Source: Schlegelella_A sp038231215
GTDB lineage: Bacteria; Pseudomonadota; Gammaproteobacteria; Burkholderiales; Burkholderiaceae_C
DNA length: 64,000 bases
NCBI GenBank assembly: GCA_038231215.1
Contig: JBBRLS010000001.1
Location: 1-64,000 of the forward strand
Direction of reading: 5' to 3'
Shown: one piece after another, positions 1 to 10,047 of the stretch
Layout of the letters: the number at the start of each line of letters is the position of its first letter
Numbering within the stretch: position 1 is the first letter of the stretch
Notes under the pieces: model-generated
The model's database searches: none
Told to the model about the DNA's origin: nothing
What the model saw: the letters and a program-made list of their open reading frames with translations, nothing else
Translations under genes and position numbers: made by a program

Positions 1-23
1 ACAGCTTCAGATGATGGCTTCAT
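1..23 (-). CDS. N-terminal seven codons of a leftward gene, product unknown
   Basis: An ATG on the minus strand reads MKPSSEA and then leaves the window. It is preceded at 7 nt by CAGGAG, a good ribosome binding site, and by a stem-loop in what would be its 5' untranslated region. Too little is visible to name a product; the call rests only on the start codon and ribosome binding site. Confidence 0.4.
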
Positions 24-35
24 GATCCTGCTCCT

Positions 36-70
36 GTTGAAGAGCGAGGCGACTTGCCTCGCTGCTCAAC
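36..70 (-). promoter_or_regulatory. Stem-loop just upstream of the left-edge gene start
   Basis: Perfect 8-bp arms AGCGAGGC / GCCTCGCT enclose a 5-nt loop, and a further GTTGA / TCAAC pair extends the stem below a 2-nt internal mismatch. Its base touches the CAGGAG ribosome binding site of the leftward gene, so it could modulate translation. This is inference from position only. Confidence 0.35.
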
Positions 71-617
71 ATTGGCAGGAACGCTGGATCGAATGGCAAG
101 CGACGCCGCCGAAGCGCCTACCGCGCGAGCGGTTTAGTCCTCAGACTGGCTGCTGACGTTCAGATTCGATCGCCGAATGGCCGCAGTTGCCGATAGCAGT
201 TCGTTGAACGTGCCAGGCGACGGTCGTCCGGGGAACTCCCAAACCGGGTTACAGACACAGTAAGTTACGGGCGAACGCGAGGCTCGGCCGACGCTTTGCT
301 TCCCCTTACACTGAACTGAAACTACCGACCCAACGAGCGTCCCTCCGAGCATCGCATGCAGTAGTCCGACCACGAAATCGTCGGGGCGGGGTTGATCAAT
401 GCTCGCCGCCCGCCAGTCAGCTTCACCGACACAAGCAGGCGGGCATGCAAGACTTTCGCGCCTTAAGCCCGGGCCCTGATGAGCCGCTGACGCGATATTG
501 CTCGCTGACACGACGGAAATGCGTAGGGATCACAGATGGCTGCAAAATTCCCCACGGCTGATGTGCAGGCGGTAAAGTGAGGGCGACCATCGCTGCCGCC
601 GCGTCGGCTTAACCTCC
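71..617. other. Intergenic stretch with no recognised gene
   Basis: No family is recognised here. A 125-codon minus-strand reading frame (511 to 134, GTG start) is open and has a plausible Cys/Ser-rich composition, but no motif or ribosome binding site supports it. The right end must hold the promoter of the large cyclase gene, but I cannot point to convincing -35/-10 boxes. Confidence 0.3.
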
Positions 618-3600
618 GTGGCTGCCCCGTCCATCAAACACAAACTTACGGCTATCCTTGCCGCCGATGCGGCGGGCTTCTCGCGCATGATGGCGGGCGA
701 CGAGCGGGCCACGCTGGTGACCCTCGACGCCGCGCGAGCCGTCTTTCGGGCGCAGATCGAATCGCACCAAGGCCGCGTCATCGACATGGCGGGTGATTCG
801 GTGCTTGCGGTGTTCGATACGGCAACCGGTGCCGTCGGCGCCGCGCTCGAAGTCCAGCAAAGCCTGGCTGCCAAGGATGTTGACGCAGAGCCAGACTTGC
901 GCATGCGCTTTCGCATTGGCGTGCATCTCGGCGACGTCATTGAGAAGCAAGACGGCACGGTCTATGGCGATGGTGTGAACGTCGCGGCGCGGCTTCAGGC
1001 ACTGGCCGAGCCGGGTGGCGTCGTCGTCTCGGATGCTGTTCGCGGCGTCGTCGTTGGCCGCGTCGACGCGCGCTTTGCCGACAAGGGCGAGAAGCAGCTC
1101 AAGAACATCGCCAAGTCGATTCGTGCCTTCGTCGTTCTCGCAGGCAGCGACTTAGCGGCCGAGGCGGCCGCTACCGATTCCAACGAGACCCGCGCTTTAG
1201 CCTCTGCGAGCGTTCCGCTGCGAGCGAACGTGACCGATGCGAACGCGGACGGTCATTCGGCGCGACGCTCATCGCTGCGGCCTGCGGGTCTCTTTGTCGG
1301 ACGAAACGCGGAAGTCGCACAGCTTACGAAGGCGCTGCAGAGCGCGCGCAAGGGTTTCGGCCGAGTCGTCTTGCTGGCCGGGTCCGGCGGCATGGGCAAG
1401 ACGCGCCTGACCCAACAGCTCGCCGTCCAAGCTGAGCAGAGCGGCACGACCGTGCTCTGGGGGCGTTGCCTCGAAGAAGCCGGCGCTCCTGCCTACTGGC
1501 CCTGGCGGCAGCTTATCCGCAGCTACCTTCGCGGCGTCGGCGACGAGGACGCAGCGCAGGCCTTCGGATCGGGGCTCGCCGACATCGCCAGCATCGTTCC
1601 GGAGGTCGCCGAACACTTCGATCTCCGCACGAGTGCGGCGCCGGCGGGCGATTCCTCGCAATCACGCTTTCGCCTATTCGATGCGATCGCCGCGTTCTGG
1701 CGCCGCGCCGCGAAGCGTGCGCCGCTGGTGCTGATCTTCGAGGACCTGCACTGGGCCGACCCGACTTCGCTGCGCCTATTCGCATTCCTCGCCGCCGAAC
1801 TCGAAGACAGTGCGATCTTGGTCGTCGGCACTTATCGCGACACCGAGCTATCGCGCCAGCACCCACTGTTCGAGACATTGTCCGATCTGGCCCGCTCCTC
1901 GGTGTGCCAGCGCATCGAATTGACGGGCTTGAGTATGCGCGAGACCGAGGAGCTCATGGTTGCGGCCGGCGGCGGCGCGCCCACCGCCAACTTCGTCAGC
2001 GCGATGCATGCGCGCACGGAAGGCCATCCGCTGTTTCTCGAGGAAACCTTGCGCTACATGATCGACGCCCACGCACCGCAGGGCCTCGATTCGGCTGCGG
2101 ACGACAGCCGCTGGCTGACCAAGATACCAACGGGCGTGCGCGAAGTTATCGGCAAGCGGCTGAACCGTCTGTCGGTGCCGGCCGTGCGGCTGCTTTCGGT
2201 GGCGGCGTGCATTGGCCGCGATTTCAACCTGCATCTGCTCGCGCAGCTCGAGGCCGACAAATCGGAAGACGAGCTGCTGCAGGCGCTGGAGGAGGCGCTC
2301 AGCGAGCATCTGATCGAGGCGACTCCCGAGACACAGCAGTTTCGCTTCGGCCATGCCTTGATCCGCGAGACCTTGTACGACGAGATGCTCGGCGTGCGCC
2401 GTTCGCGCCTGCATCTACGCATCGGCGAAATGCTGGAACAGCGCCATGGCGATGCCGACGCCACCCTCTGGCCGCAACTCGCCTACCACTTTAGCGAGGC
2501 CGGCCCCGGGCCCGCCGCCGCACGTGCCTTGCATTATTCCCAGCGCGCGGCGGGGCATGCCGCGAAATTGCTGGCGTTCGAGGAAGCGGCTCGGCTGTAC
2601 CGCATGGCGTTGCAACTGCTGCAACGCCACTTCGGTGATGACACGACGACGCGCTGCGAGGTGCTTCTTGCGCTCGGCGACGCGGAGCTTTGGTTTGGCG
2701 CTCCAGAGACGGCGCGGGCTTCGTACCAGCAGGCCGCGGAGCTGGCGCGCCACGGCGGCTCGACGGCGCGTTTCGCCAAGGCTGCCCTCGGCTTTTGCAT
2801 CAGCAACACGCAGGCCTCGCAATCTGGGGAAGCCGCGGTGGCGTTGCTGCTCGAAGCAATCGCCCTGCAGCAGAGCAATGATCCGATGCGGGTTGAGCTG
2901 ATCAGCCAGCTGTGCGTGGCCTATGTCTACTGCGATCGCGCCGAAGAAGCGATGGAAGCGCATCGGCGCGCGGTGGCGCTGGCGCGGCAGATCGGCGATA
3001 TGCGCAGCCTGTCTACGGCCCTCGGTTCCATCGTCACGGCAGGCTACTGGCCCGAACTGCTCCAGCAACGCGTGGCTGCCGCCAACGAGGCATGGGCCAT
3101 CGCCGAGGAGCTCGACATCCCCGAGCGGATCGTCGTGCTTCTGGCCTTCTACCTGTGTGATCTCGTGCGCGCGGGTGACGTAAGCCGTCTGGCGCGAGTA
3201 TGCGAACGGGGGTTGTGGCTCACCGAGCAGCGGTGCGCCTACCACTGGCTTTCACTGTGTCACCAGATGAAGGCGTTGGTCGCCATCGGCGAGGGTCGCT
3301 TCGACGACGCGGAGGCCTCGGCGATGCGGGCGATGGAGGCCGGGCGCCGGGTCGGCGAGGACAAGGCCGTGGGCGCTTACGGCATGTTGATGTTCTGCCT
3401 GCGTCGCGAGCAGGGCCGGCTGCGCGAGGCGCTGCCGATGTTGCAGCAGTTCATTCTCGACACGCCGCGCGCCAACCACTGGAGCCCGGGCCTGGCGTTG
3501 CTGTATGCCGAGCTGGACAAGCGCGAGGAGTGCCAGGCCGAGTTCGACGGCCTGCCGTGGGAGCGCGCGTCGCGGCCGCCCACCGACGGCGGCACGATGA

Positions 3601-4229
3601 CGATCGTCACCTTCGCTGCAGAGGTCTGTGTCTACCTCTGCGACGCGAAGCGCGCGGCGCTGCTGTACCGCCTACTGCAGGGCCACAGGGGCGCCAACCT
3701 GCTGGCCGACGCCAGCGGGCCGTGCCTCGGCTCTACCGACCGCTTGCTCGGCAGCCTGGCCACGGTGCTGAAGAAGTGGGATCTGGCGCAAAGCCACTTC
3801 GAGGCGGCGCTTGCCATGGACGCGCAAACCGGTTGGCGGGTCTGGCTGGCGCACAGTCGATACCGTTACGCGGTGATGCTTCGGATGCGCGATGCGCCCG
3901 GCGACGCCGACCGTGCACGCGCGCTGCTCGCCGATGCGGTTGTCGATAGCACGGCGCTTGGCATGCAGGCGCTGACGCCGCGCATTCAGACACTGGCTGC
4001 GGCCATCGCCGCGCCGCCGCCGAGCTACGCCTGCGGACTGACCGAGCGCGAGGTCGAGGTGCTGCGCCTGATGGCGATGGGCCGCAACAACCGGGAGATC
4101 GCACAGGTGCTCACGATCAGCCCGAACACCGTCGCCAATCACGTGCGCAACATTCTGGAGAAGACCTACACCGCCAATCGCACCGAAGCGTCGGCTTTCG
4201 CACGCCGCGAAGGCTTGCTCAAGGAGTGA
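618..4229 (+). CDS. Adenylate/guanylate cyclase-AAA ATPase-LuxR transcriptional regulator
   Basis: A cytoplasmic signalling giant of 1203 residues. Residues ~8-175 form a class III nucleotide cyclase domain: a metal-binding Asp in LAADAAGFSRMM, a second in GDSVLAVF, and the NVAARL helix. An AAA/NB-ARC-like ATPase follows, with Walker A GSGGMGKT at ~254 and Walker B LIFEDLHWAD at ~371. A long helical TPR-like region precedes a C-terminal LuxR/GerE helix-turn-helix (~1138-1198, LTEREVEVLRLMAMG...NTVANHVRNI). Such proteins (LAL/MalT-like ATPases with a cyclase head) are thought to be ligand- or ATP-gated regulators; the ligand is unknown. The start is GTG because the conserved cyclase domain begins only a few residues later. 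The likely target is the downstream DUF4242 and oxidase genes, by proximity only. Confidence 0.9.
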   Translation: MAAPSIKHKLTAILAADAAGFSRMMAGDERATLVTLDAARAVFRAQIESHQGRVIDMAGDSVLAVFDTATGAVGAALEVQQSLAAKDVDAEPDLRMRFRIGVHLGDVIEKQDGTVYGDGVNVAARLQALAEPGGVVVSDAVRGVVVGRVDARFADKGEKQLKNIAKSIRAFVVLAGSDLAAEAAATDSNETRALASASVPLRANVTDANADGHSARRSSLRPAGLFVGRNAEVAQLTKALQSARKGFGRVVLLAGSGGMGKTRLTQQLAVQAEQSGTTVLWGRCLEEAGAPAYWPWRQLIRSYLRGVGDEDAAQAFGSGLADIASIVPEVAEHFDLRTSAAPAGDSSQSRFRLFDAIAAFWRRAAKRAPLVLIFEDLHWADPTSLRLFAFLAAELEDSAILVVGTYRDTELSRQHPLFETLSDLARSSVCQRIELTGLSMRETEELMVAAGGGAPTANFVSAMHARTEGHPLFLEETLRYMIDAHAPQGLDSAADDSRWLTKIPTGVREVIGKRLNRLSVPAVRLLSVAACIGRDFNLHLLAQLEADKSEDELLQALEEALSEHLIEATPETQQFRFGHALIRETLYDEMLGVRRSRLHLRIGEMLEQRHGDADATLWPQLAYHFSEAGPGPAAARALHYSQRAAGHAAKLLAFEEAARLYRMALQLLQRHFGDDTTTRCEVLLALGDAELWFGAPETARASYQQAAELARHGGSTARFAKAALGFCISNTQASQSGEAAVALLLEAIALQQSNDPMRVELISQLCVAYVYCDRAEEAMEAHRRAVALARQIGDMRSLSTALGSIVTAGYWPELLQQRVAAANEAWAIAEELDIPERIVVLLAFYLCDLVRAGDVSRLARVCERGLWLTEQRCAYHWLSLCHQMKALVAIGEGRFDDAEASAMRAMEAGRRVGEDKAVGAYGMLMFCLRREQGRLREALPMLQQFILDTPRANHWSPGLALLYAELDKREECQAEFDGLPWERASRPPTDGGTMTIVTFAAEVCVYLCDAKRAALLYRLLQGHRGANLLADASGPCLGSTDRLLGSLATVLKKWDLAQSHFEAALAMDAQTGWRVWLAHSRYRYAVMLRMRDAPGDADRARALLADAVVDSTALGMQALTPRIQTLAAAIAAPPPSYACGLTEREVEVLRLMAMGRNNREIAQVLTISPNTVANHVRNILEKTYTANRTEASAFARREGLLKE

Positions 4230-4349
4230 CTTTGATGCAGCCTGGCCGACCCTTGTCTCGCGCGTCTCCGGTGGCGCGGCCCGGATAGGCCATACTGGAA
4301 GCCTGCGGCCAAGCACAACCAGCGGGCCGGCAGCGTTTCGGAGAGTGAC

Positions 4350-4637
4350 ATGGCGCTTTACATCATTGAACGCAACTTCGCCGAGCAACTGAGTCTCGAC
4401 GACGACTCCGTGGTCGCGATCTCGAAAATCAACGGCGACGTCGGTGTCAACTGGGTGTTTTCCTTTCTGAGTGCCGACAAGCGGAAAACTTACTGCCTCT
4501 ACGAAGCCAAGGACCCGGAGGCGATCCGGGAAGCGGCGCGCCTAGCCAATGTGCCGGCCGACGCGATCGTCGAGGTTTCGCAGGCTTTCGGCGCGGCGGT
4601 CGGCGCACAGCGCGGCGCGATGCAGGCCACTGCCTGA
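4350..4637 (+). CDS. DUF4242 (SCO4226-type) small protein
   Basis: A 95-residue cytoplasmic protein matching the DUF4242 ferredoxin-like fold. It opens with the family signature MALYIIERNF, has a central CLYEAKDPEAIREAARLANVPAD segment, and ends in a short Ala/Gln-rich tail. The Streptomyces relative SCO4226 binds nickel, but its physiological role is unclear. The gene lies 120 nt after the cyclase-LuxR regulator and before an FAD oxidase, all on one strand, which suggests a regulator-target cassette. No enzymatic role can be read from the sequence. Confidence 0.8.
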   Translation: MALYIIERNFAEQLSLDDDSVVAISKINGDVGVNWVFSFLSADKRKTYCLYEAKDPEAIREAARLANVPADAIVEVSQAFGAAVGAQRGAMQATA

Positions 4638-4786
4638 TCTGACGCCTCGGCGGCGGGGCGGGGCGTTGTCGCTCCCTAGTCATGCACCGGAGCGCCGATG
4701 GTCAGAACGAACTATTCCGTTGCGACCGGGTTACGCCTACAACGGCGTCACGTTCATTCCGGACGTGACACCTACGGAGCGTAACC

Positions 4787-6172
4787 ATGCTGGACAAAGA
4801 AAACCAAGCCGCGTTTACCGCGTCGCTGCGCGGCAGGATCGTGCAGCCCGGCGACGCCGATTACGACACCTCGCGCAGCGTCTACAACGCCATGATCGAC
4901 CGGTTTCCGCGGCTGATCGTCTACTGCCGCGATGTCGCCGACGTCATGCTCTGTGTCAATTTCGCGCGCACGCAATCGCTGCTGTTGGCAGTTCGCGGCG
5001 GCGGCCACAACGGCGGTGGCCTGGGCATCTGCGACGAGGGGCTGGTCATCGATTTGTCGGGCCTCAACGGCATTCGCGTCGATGCCGAGGCGCGAACGGT
5101 GCGGGTCGAGGGCGGCTGCACGTGGGCCGACGTCGACCACGCCACGCATCCCTTCGGCCTCGCCACGCCGAGCGGCATCATCGGCACCACCGGCGTCGGC
5201 GGCCTGACCCTCGGCGGCGGCTTGGGCCACCTCACGCGCAAGTGCGGGCTGACGATCGATAACCTGCTCGAAGCCGACGTCGTCCTCGCCGACGGCACGC
5301 TGGTCGTCGCCAACGCTGACCAGCATCCCGAGCTCTACTGGGCGCTGCGTGGTGGTGGCGGCAATTTCGGCGTTGTCACGTCGTTCCTGTTCCGCCTGCA
5401 CGCCATCGACACCGTGGTCGCCGGGCCGACGTTCTGGCCGCTCGAGAAGGCGGGCGAGGTCATGCGCTGGTACAGAAGCTTCATCCGCTCGGCGCCGGAA
5501 GATCTGAACGGCTGGTTCGCGTTCCTCACCGTGCCGCCCGTCGCCCCGTTCCCGGAGGCTTTACACGGCCAGAAGGTGTGCGGGGTCGTGTGGTGCTACA
5601 CCGGCCCCGCGGCACAGGCCGACCAAGTGTTCAAGCCCGTCGCCGAGTTCGGCCCGCCGCTCATGCACGGCGTGATGCCGATGCCGTATCCAGCGCTGCA
5701 AGGCGCCTTCGACGGGCTCTACCCGCCGGGCGACCAGTGGTACTGGCGGGCCGACTTCGTCACCGAGCTTAGCGACGCCGCGATCGCCGAACACGAGCGC
5801 TTCGGGCCACTGCTGCCGACGCCGCAGTCGACGATGCACCTCTACCCCATCGACGGCGCGGCGCATCGGGCCAAGCCGGGCGACACCGCGTTCTCCTATC
5901 GCGAGGCGAACTGGGGCGCCGTCTTCGCCGGCGTCAGCGGCGACCCGGCCGACGTTCCCATCATCTCGGCTTGGTCAAAGGACTACTGGAACGCGCTGCA
6001 TCCGCACTCGTCCGGCGGCGCCTACGTCAACATGATGATGGACGACGAGGGCGAGGACAGGATCCGCGCCTCGTACCGCGACAACTATCCGCGCCTGGCG
6101 GCGGCAAAGAAGCGCTACGACCCGAGCAACCTGTTCCGCGTCAACCAGAACATTCGGCCCGAGCCGACGTAA
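4787..6172 (+). CDS. FAD-binding oxidoreductase, berberine-bridge (BBE) type
   Basis: A 461-residue PCMH-type flavoprotein oxidase. The N-terminal FAD-binding_4 domain shows RGGGHNGGG, whose His is the usual site of covalent 8-alpha-FAD attachment, and the run TPSGIIGTTGVGGLTLGGG that lines the FAD. The C-terminal BBE motif is YWNALHPHSSGGAYVNMM, ending at DPSNLFRVNQNI. Family members oxidise sugars, alcohols or alkaloid-like compounds with O2; the substrate cannot be predicted. No signal peptide is evident, so it is probably cytoplasmic. The second covalent Cys of bicovalent members is not obvious. It sits between two cyclase-ATPase regulator genes on the same strand. Confidence 0.88.
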   Translation: MLDKENQAAFTASLRGRIVQPGDADYDTSRSVYNAMIDRFPRLIVYCRDVADVMLCVNFARTQSLLLAVRGGGHNGGGLGICDEGLVIDLSGLNGIRVDAEARTVRVEGGCTWADVDHATHPFGLATPSGIIGTTGVGGLTLGGGLGHLTRKCGLTIDNLLEADVVLADGTLVVANADQHPELYWALRGGGGNFGVVTSFLFRLHAIDTVVAGPTFWPLEKAGEVMRWYRSFIRSAPEDLNGWFAFLTVPPVAPFPEALHGQKVCGVVWCYTGPAAQADQVFKPVAEFGPPLMHGVMPMPYPALQGAFDGLYPPGDQWYWRADFVTELSDAAIAEHERFGPLLPTPQSTMHLYPIDGAAHRAKPGDTAFSYREANWGAVFAGVSGDPADVPIISAWSKDYWNALHPHSSGGAYVNMMMDDEGEDRIRASYRDNYPRLAAAKKRYDPSNLFRVNQNIRPEPT

Positions 6173-6619
6173 CGACGACTCCAGGCGCGCCGGCGCGCGA
6201 AGTTTCGCAGGAAGCCTGGCCGTGTCTCGCACGGCCAGAGCCCACTTCATAGGTTCGAGCGGCCCCTCCGGTCATTGGAAACGCCGAAAATGCTCAATTG
6301 ACCTCGAGCGCGCCAGGGGGGAGTCGCATCCGGAGCGAGTTCGACATCGAGTCCTCTGCTGCCCGCGAGGTCTTGAACTAGAGCTTGAAGTGCTTGGCGC
6401 AGCGCCGGGCGATTTGTCGCCGATCACGCCTCTGCACCCGAATGTCCACCTTGTGGCCGACATCGGCCTTCGACGATTTTTATTCACTGGCTGGAATCGC
6501 TGCGTAGCCGACGGCCAGCAGCACATCTAAAAGACGGCGACGGGCCGGGACCCGATGTTCGGATCGAACACGGCGCTCTCCACAACCCCGGCCCCGGGCC
6601 TCCGCCTAACATCGGTGAC
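6173..6619. other. Non-coding gap between the oxidase and the second cyclase gene
   Basis: About 450 nt without a recognisable gene. Short frames exist on both strands but their translations are low-complexity (Arg/Ser-rich on one strand) and lack ribosome binding sites. I see no obvious hairpin or promoter. Confidence 0.4.
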
Positions 6620-9600
6620 ATGACCCACCCGGCCCCGACTCCGCCGCAATCGCCCGAGGCGTTGCAGGCGGCGATGGGCGTGCTGGAGGCGCAGCGCGGG
6701 ATCCTCGGCGACGGCGTCGTCGACGCGGCGCTCGCCGGCCTGCGGTCGCAACTCCAGGCGCTGAAGGCCGCCTCGGCCGCTGCCGATGCCGCCGATGCCA
6801 GGGGCGCAAGCACGCAAGCGGCGCCGTCCCAAGCGCAGGCCCTGCGCCTCGTGAGCATCCTTTTCCTCGACATCGTCGGCTCCACCGCGCTCGCGCAGCA
6901 GCTCGACCCGGAAGACGTGCACACCCTGATGGACGGCGCGCTCGTTCGCTTCACGGGCATCGTCCGCCAGCACGGCGGGCGGGTGCTGCAGTACGCGGGC
7001 GACAACCTGCTCGCCGGCTTCGGCGCCGGCGAGGTGCGCGAAGACGACGCCGAGCGCGCCGTGCGGTGCGGCCTGGCCCTGCTCGCCGAAGGCAAGTGCG
7101 TCGGCGCGGACGTGCAGGCGGCGCACGGCCACGGCGGCTTCGACGTGCGGGTCGGCATCCACTCCGGCAACGTGCTGCTCGGCGGCGGTGTCGACGCCGA
7201 GGGCACGATCCGCGGCAACGCGGTCAACGTCGCCGCGCGCATGGAGCAGAGCGCGCCGCCGGGCCGCTTGCTGATCAGCGTCGACACTTACCGGCTGGTG
7301 CAGGACCGCTACGACGTGCAGGAGGGCCTGGCGATGCGCGTCAAGGGCGTGGACGCGCCCATCCTCACCTACCTCGTCGAGCGCGAGCGGCCGCGCAGCG
7401 CGCAGGGCGTGAAGCGCGGGCTCGAGGGCGTGACCGCTGCCCTCGTCGGGCGCGATGCCGACCTGGCCCGGATGCAGGCCGCGCGCGCGGCGGTCGAGGC
7501 GAGCCGGAGGCAGCAGGCGATCACGCTCGTCGGCGAAGCCGGCCTGGGCAAGACGCGACTGCTGGCCGAGTTCGCGGCGGCGCTGGCCGCCGTCGCGCCC
7601 AGCGCCGAGCCCTTGCGCGGCAGCGCCCACGTGCAAGGACTGCACCAGCCCTACGGCGTGATCCGCGACCTGCTGTTCCGCCGCTTCATGGTGCAGGACA
7701 GCGATGCGCTGGCATCGGCGCAGGCCAAGTTCGCCACCGGGCTGGCCCCCTTGTTCGGCGAGCGCGCCGAGGAGCAGACCGCCCTGCTCGGACAGCTGAT
7801 CGGCCTGGACTACGTCACGAGCCCCTTCATCGCCGGCATCCTGGCTGACGGGAAGCAGTTGCGCGCCCGAGCCTTTCACGCCTGGGTCGAGTACGTGCGC
7901 CTCTCGTGCGCCGAATTGGCGCCCTCTGGCACGCTGGTGCTGGTGCTCGACGACCTGCACTGGGCCGACGACGGCTCGCTCGACGCGGTGGAGCACCTGG
8001 CGAATGCCGCCACCGAGTTGCCCCTGCTGCTGCTTTGCGCCGCGCGACCCGAGCTGCTGGAACGACGGCCCAACTGGGGCGAGCGCTGGCCTGCGCACCA
8101 TCGACTGGTGCTGCAGCCCCTGGGCACGGACGACCGCGAGGCGCTCGCTCTTTCGCTGCTGCGGCCGCTGGGCCCGCACCCGCAGGCGCCGCTGCTTCAT
8201 CGCCTGCTGATCGAGCGCACCGACGGCAATCCGTTCTACATGGAAGCCCTGCTGCAGATGCTGGTGGACCAGGGCGTGCTGGTCACCGCCGCCACGCCCT
8301 GGCAGCTGGCGGCGGGCGGTCTCAACGAGCGGCAGGTGCCGACCACGCTCGTGGGTGTGCTGCAAGCCCGCCTCGACGCGCTGCTGGCGCCGCAACGGCA
8401 GGCGCTGCAGCAGGCCAGCGTCGTCGGCGCCGTGTTCTGGGACGACGCCCTCGCGTCGCTCGACGGAGCTGCACCCTCGTCGCTGGTGGCCCTGTGCCAA
8501 CGCGCGCTGGTCCTGCCGCAAGTGCAGAGCGCCTTCAGCGATGCGGAGGAGTTCGCCTTTCGCCACCACCTGCTGCACGAGGTGACCTATGGCACGGTGC
8601 TCAAGCGCGACAAGCGCGAGCAGCACCACCGCGCGGCGCTCTGGCTGGAGGCGCGCAGCGCCGGGCGCGGTGCGGAGTTCGCCGGCCTCATCGCCGAGCA
8701 CTTCGAGCGCGCCGGCGTGCCCGAGCGTGCCGCCGAGCAATGGTCCCTGGCGGCGCAAGCGGCGGAGTCGCGACACGCGGACAGCGCCGCGCTGGCCCAT
8801 GTCGACCGTGCCCTGGCGCTCGATGCCGGCGCCGATCCGCGGCGCCGTTTTGCGCTGCTGCGAGTGCGGGCCCAGGTCTGGGCACGCGGCGGCAACGTGA
8901 GTGAGCAGGAAAGGGCGATCGCCGCGCTCGAAGCCGAGGCCGACGCCCAGGGCGACGACTTGCTCCGGCTCATCGCCGCGCAGAGCCGGATGCACCGGCT
9001 CGGACAGGCCGGCGCCTACGAAGAAGCGCATCGCCTCGGCATTCGGCTCCTGGCGGCCGCCGAAGGGCTGGCTCCGCTCGAAACCGCGAGGCTGCACAAC
9101 ACACTGGTCATGGCGCTCGGCCGGCAAGGGCGCCACGACGAGGCGCGAGAGCACGCGCGGGCCGCGCTGACCCTGGCGCGCACGGCCGGCGACCGCTACC
9201 TCGAAGCTTCGGCGCACAACAACATGTGCGTGGGCTTCACCGCCCAGCGCCGACTCGGCGAGGCGGGGGCCAGCGGCGAGCAGGCGCTCGCCTTGTACCG
9301 CCGCATTGGCAGCAAATATGGCGCCGCCATCGCCATGCTTAACCTTGCGCTGGTGGCCGAGTGCGGCGGCAGGATGGCCGAGGCCCGCGACCAGTTGCTG
9401 CAGCTGCTGCCCTTGTGCGATGCCATCGACCACAAGCAGATCGGTGCGCAGGCGCGCAGCAATATCGGCGGCGTCCTCGACGAGCTCGGGCAGCCGGAGG
9501 CTGCGCTCGAGCACGCGCAGGAGGCCATCCGCATGGCCGATCGGATCGGCGAGCTCTACGTCCGCGCCACCGCCCATGGCGCCGCCTACGGCGCCTGCTA

Positions 9601-10003
9601 CTCCATGGGCCGATGGCGCGAAGCCGTCGAGTACGGCCGGGTGGCACAGGCCGGGCTCGCGGCCGCCGGCGACCCCGAGCAGGCGCTCATCTGCGAAGCC
9701 GGCATCGCCTGCGCGCTGCACCAGGCTGGCGACCGCGCTGCGGCGCTGGCCGGGGTGGAAGCGGTGCTGGCCGCCGTGGCCCGCCGCGGCGGCTGGCGAG
9801 ACCTGGAGGCCGAGGCCGCAATCGGCTGCACCCGCGTCCTGTCCTGGGAGAAAGATCCACGCGCCGCCGAGACGCTGGCGGCGGCGCGCCAGAGCCTGAT
9901 GGCGCAGGCAGCGGCGTTCACCGATCCGGCCGAGCGAGAGCAGTTCCTGCAGTCGACGGCGTCGCGGCGAGAGATCCAGGCGGGAGTTCCGCCTAGCTAC
10001 TGA
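6620..10003 (+). CDS. Adenylate/guanylate cyclase-AAA ATPase-TPR regulator
   Basis: A 1127-residue cytoplasmic protein. After a ~70-residue Ala-rich N-terminal segment, a class III cyclase domain (~75-245) carries FLDIVGST and GDNLLAGF, the two metal-binding Asp positions, plus NAVNVAARM. An AAA ATPase follows, with Walker A GEAGLGKT at ~304 and Walker B VLDDLHWAD at ~441, then a long alpha-helical TPR-like repeat region to the C-terminus. Unlike the first cyclase protein in the window there is no LuxR DNA-binding domain, so its output is probably cyclic nucleotide or protein contact. The ATG start is the first in frame, with a GTGAC just upstream and no strong ribosome binding site. Confidence 0.88.
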   Translation: MTHPAPTPPQSPEALQAAMGVLEAQRGILGDGVVDAALAGLRSQLQALKAASAAADAADARGASTQAAPSQAQALRLVSILFLDIVGSTALAQQLDPEDVHTLMDGALVRFTGIVRQHGGRVLQYAGDNLLAGFGAGEVREDDAERAVRCGLALLAEGKCVGADVQAAHGHGGFDVRVGIHSGNVLLGGGVDAEGTIRGNAVNVAARMEQSAPPGRLLISVDTYRLVQDRYDVQEGLAMRVKGVDAPILTYLVERERPRSAQGVKRGLEGVTAALVGRDADLARMQAARAAVEASRRQQAITLVGEAGLGKTRLLAEFAAALAAVAPSAEPLRGSAHVQGLHQPYGVIRDLLFRRFMVQDSDALASAQAKFATGLAPLFGERAEEQTALLGQLIGLDYVTSPFIAGILADGKQLRARAFHAWVEYVRLSCAELAPSGTLVLVLDDLHWADDGSLDAVEHLANAATELPLLLLCAARPELLERRPNWGERWPAHHRLVLQPLGTDDREALALSLLRPLGPHPQAPLLHRLLIERTDGNPFYMEALLQMLVDQGVLVTAATPWQLAAGGLNERQVPTTLVGVLQARLDALLAPQRQALQQASVVGAVFWDDALASLDGAAPSSLVALCQRALVLPQVQSAFSDAEEFAFRHHLLHEVTYGTVLKRDKREQHHRAALWLEARSAGRGAEFAGLIAEHFERAGVPERAAEQWSLAAQAAESRHADSAALAHVDRALALDAGADPRRRFALLRVRAQVWARGGNVSEQERAIAALEAEADAQGDDLLRLIAAQSRMHRLGQAGAYEEAHRLGIRLLAAAEGLAPLETARLHNTLVMALGRQGRHDEAREHARAALTLARTAGDRYLEASAHNNMCVGFTAQRRLGEAGASGEQALALYRRIGSKYGAAIAMLNLALVAECGGRMAEARDQLLQLLPLCDAIDHKQIGAQARSNIGGVLDELGQPEAALEHAQEAIRMADRIGELYVRATAHGAAYGACYSMGRWREAVEYGRVAQAGLAAAGDPEQALICEAGIACALHQAGDRAAALAGVEAVLAAVARRGGWRDLEAEAAIGCTRVLSWEKDPRAAETLAAARQSLMAQAAAFTDPAEREQFLQSTASRREIQAGVPPSY

Positions 10004-10047
10004 CGCGGCATCTTCGCCTGCGAGATGGGTGGCCAAGCCCCGCCCGG

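Noticed and set aside
134..511. A 125-codon minus-strand gene
   Set aside because: Open frame and plausible composition, but no motif, ribosome binding site or context; kept only as a note in the gap description.
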